The translations under genes were made by a program, and so were the position numbers. Below, piece by piece: positions 63,034 to 64,000 of a DNA stretch of 64,000 nt. How positions within the stretch are numbered: position 1 is the stretch's first letter; each line of letters starts with the position of its first letter. This DNA is from an uncultured Collinsella sp. GTDB lineage: Bacteria > Actinomycetota > Coriobacteriia > Coriobacteriales > Coriobacteriaceae. The stretch spans positions 1 to 64,000 of the forward strand of contig CABUAT010000007.1 in NCBI GenBank assembly GCA_902489665.1, in the 5' to 3' direction. The notes beneath the pieces are model-generated. The model did not search any database. It was not told where the DNA came from and saw nothing but the letters and a program-made list of their open reading frames with translations.

Positions 63034-63768
63034 ATGTCCGAAGGCTGGAACATCTTGGTGGTTGATGACGAACCTCCCATTAGGGCTGAGCTACGCTATC
63101 TGTTGGAAAAGGATACGCGTGTGGGCCAGATTGCCGAGGCGGGCAATGTCACCGAAGCCGTGGAGTCGATTCTGTCGAACAAGCCCGACGTGCTGTTTTT
63201 AGACATTACCATGCCCGGTCGCTCGGGAATTGAGCTTGCCGAGACGCTGCAGAACCTAAAGACGCCGCCGGTGGTTGTGTTTGTGACGGCGTTTGCCGAG
63301 TATGCGGCTGATGCCTATAACCTCGATGCCGTCGATTATGTCGTCAAGCCGGTCGAGGACGCACGCCTGTCAAAGGCACTCGACAAGATCGAGACAGCCT
63401 TGGGTGCCCGTCGTGTTATCCACGCTCCGCGCCAGCCTTTACGTCTGACGGTGGACCGCGGGGGCAAAAAGGTGTTCATTCCCGCCGCAGACGTCTGCTA
63501 CTTTGAGGCGCGCGCCGATTTTTGCAACGCCATCTGCGCCGAGGGAACGTACCTGATCAATGAGTCGATCTCTTCGCTCGAGCGTCGCTTGGGCTCCGAG
63601 GGCTTTATTCGCGTTCATCGCAGCTATCTGGTCAATTTGGAAGACGTGCACAATGTTGAGATTGGCTCCACGGGGTTGATGGAGCTCGGGCTCGACCGCG
63701 TGAACTCGACGGTACCGGTGTCCCGTCGTCGTGCCGCCGAGGTCAAGTCGCACCTGGGGCTTGCGTAA
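63034..63768 (+). CDS. LytR/AlgR-family response regulator
   Basis: 244 residues. The receiver domain (1-125) has the phosphoacceptor Asp57 in LFLDITMPG, acidic pair D11/D12 and Lys in VVKPVED. The LytTR DNA-binding domain (about 140-240) reads CYFEARADFCNAIC, RVHRSYLVNLEDV and PVSRRRAAEVKSHL. It forms a pair with the upstream histidine kinase. The start follows AGGGGAAGCACAT. The targets are unknown; the upstream permease-amidohydrolase genes or the following gene are candidates. Confidence 0.93.
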   Translation: MSEGWNILVVDDEPPIRAELRYLLEKDTRVGQIAEAGNVTEAVESILSNKPDVLFLDITMPGRSGIELAETLQNLKTPPVVVFVTAFAEYAADAYNLDAVDYVVKPVEDARLSKALDKIETALGARRVIHAPRQPLRLTVDRGGKKVFIPAADVCYFEARADFCNAICAEGTYLINESISSLERRLGSEGFIRVHRSYLVNLEDVHNVEIGSTGLMELGLDRVNSTVPVSRRRAAEVKSHLGLA

Positions 63769-63860
63769 GAGGCTTGCGTGTCGTCGTTTACCATCGCAGG
63801 TTTGGCATGGGCGCGCGGTGGGCATAATGGGTGGCATCGAATGAAATCGAAAGGATCATT

Positions 63861-64000
63861 ATGCCCGCGCTTATCACCCATCATCTGTTTGGCGAGGAAA
63901 GCATCGACCGTCTTCCGCAGGGCGTCATCACGTCCGATGAAGAGCGCATTGCCTTTATCTTGGGCAACCAAGGCCCCGACCCGTTTTTCTTTCACATTCT
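63861..64000 (+). CDS. Start of a zinc-dependent phospholipase C-like protein (partial)
   Basis: Only the first 46 codons lie in the window. The ATG at 63861 follows GAAAGGATCATT. The product begins MPALITHHLFGEESIDRLPQ and contains GNQGPDPFFFHI, a pattern typical of the zinc-dependent phospholipase C-like (DUF3750-like) cytoplasmic hydrolases, with an early HH and GxxGPDPFF. The call rests on this short stretch. Confidence 0.6.
   Translation, partial: MPALITHHLFGEESIDRLPQGVITSDEERIAFILGNQGPDPFFFHI

Overview
The window looks like a chromosomal segment of a high-GC, anaerobic, gut-type actinobacterium, most likely Collinsella or a close coriobacterial relative. The basis is an actinobacterial fha-pstP-rodA/pbpA-pknB cluster, a pyruvate:ferredoxin oxidoreductase, several PTS systems, a carbamate kinase, strong GC-ending codon bias, and tRNA-Arg(CCU). 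The genus is inferred from gene content and style; no search was run.

Layout. 1-15200: a membrane protein, clpB behind an array of inverted repeats, a divergent TetR-controlled pair (DUF5692-type membrane protein; large FAD/Fe-S oxidoreductase), hypA, and a mannose-family PTS (IIAB-IIC-IID-DUF956). 15242-18513: a small island in the 3' end of tRNA-Arg, flanked by a perfect 43-bp direct repeat and carrying an EcoRII/Dcm-like restriction-modification pair. 18800-24900: a sugar locus (isomerase, PTS IIBC, DeoR regulator, hexulose/pentulose-phosphate epimerase, RpiB-like isomerase, LacI regulator) with visible operators. 25200-36300: a Ser/Thr phosphorylation and cell-wall cluster, including a single-gene FtsW/RodA-PBP fusion. 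36400-40700: dnaX, ybaB, recR. 40900-44600: a second kinase-FHA operon.

44600-50930 is a visibly AT-richer accessory insertion, flanked on both sides by related copies of the FHA gene 3' end plus the same downstream repeat. It holds a decayed methyltransferase, an ABC exporter, an IS110-like remnant and, on the minus strand, a radical SAM/SPASM maturase followed by two short Cys/Asp-rich peptides that share the leader MKHIHP, and a 35-residue membrane peptide. I read this as an undescribed ranthipeptide-type RiPP locus (Cys-to-Asp thioethers, freyrasin-like CX2-3D motifs). It is the most interesting part of the window.

51500-64000: nifJ with a structured leader and a very large downstream palindrome, arcC, a C39-like peptidase, an amino-acid permease with an amidohydrolase, a LytS/LytR-type two-component pair and the start of a probable phospholipase C-like gene.

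Several families of intergenic palindromes recur: a 67-bp element (three copies), a TGTTACA inverted repeat (three tandem copies) and GGGGAC/GCCGGCA elements (three sites).
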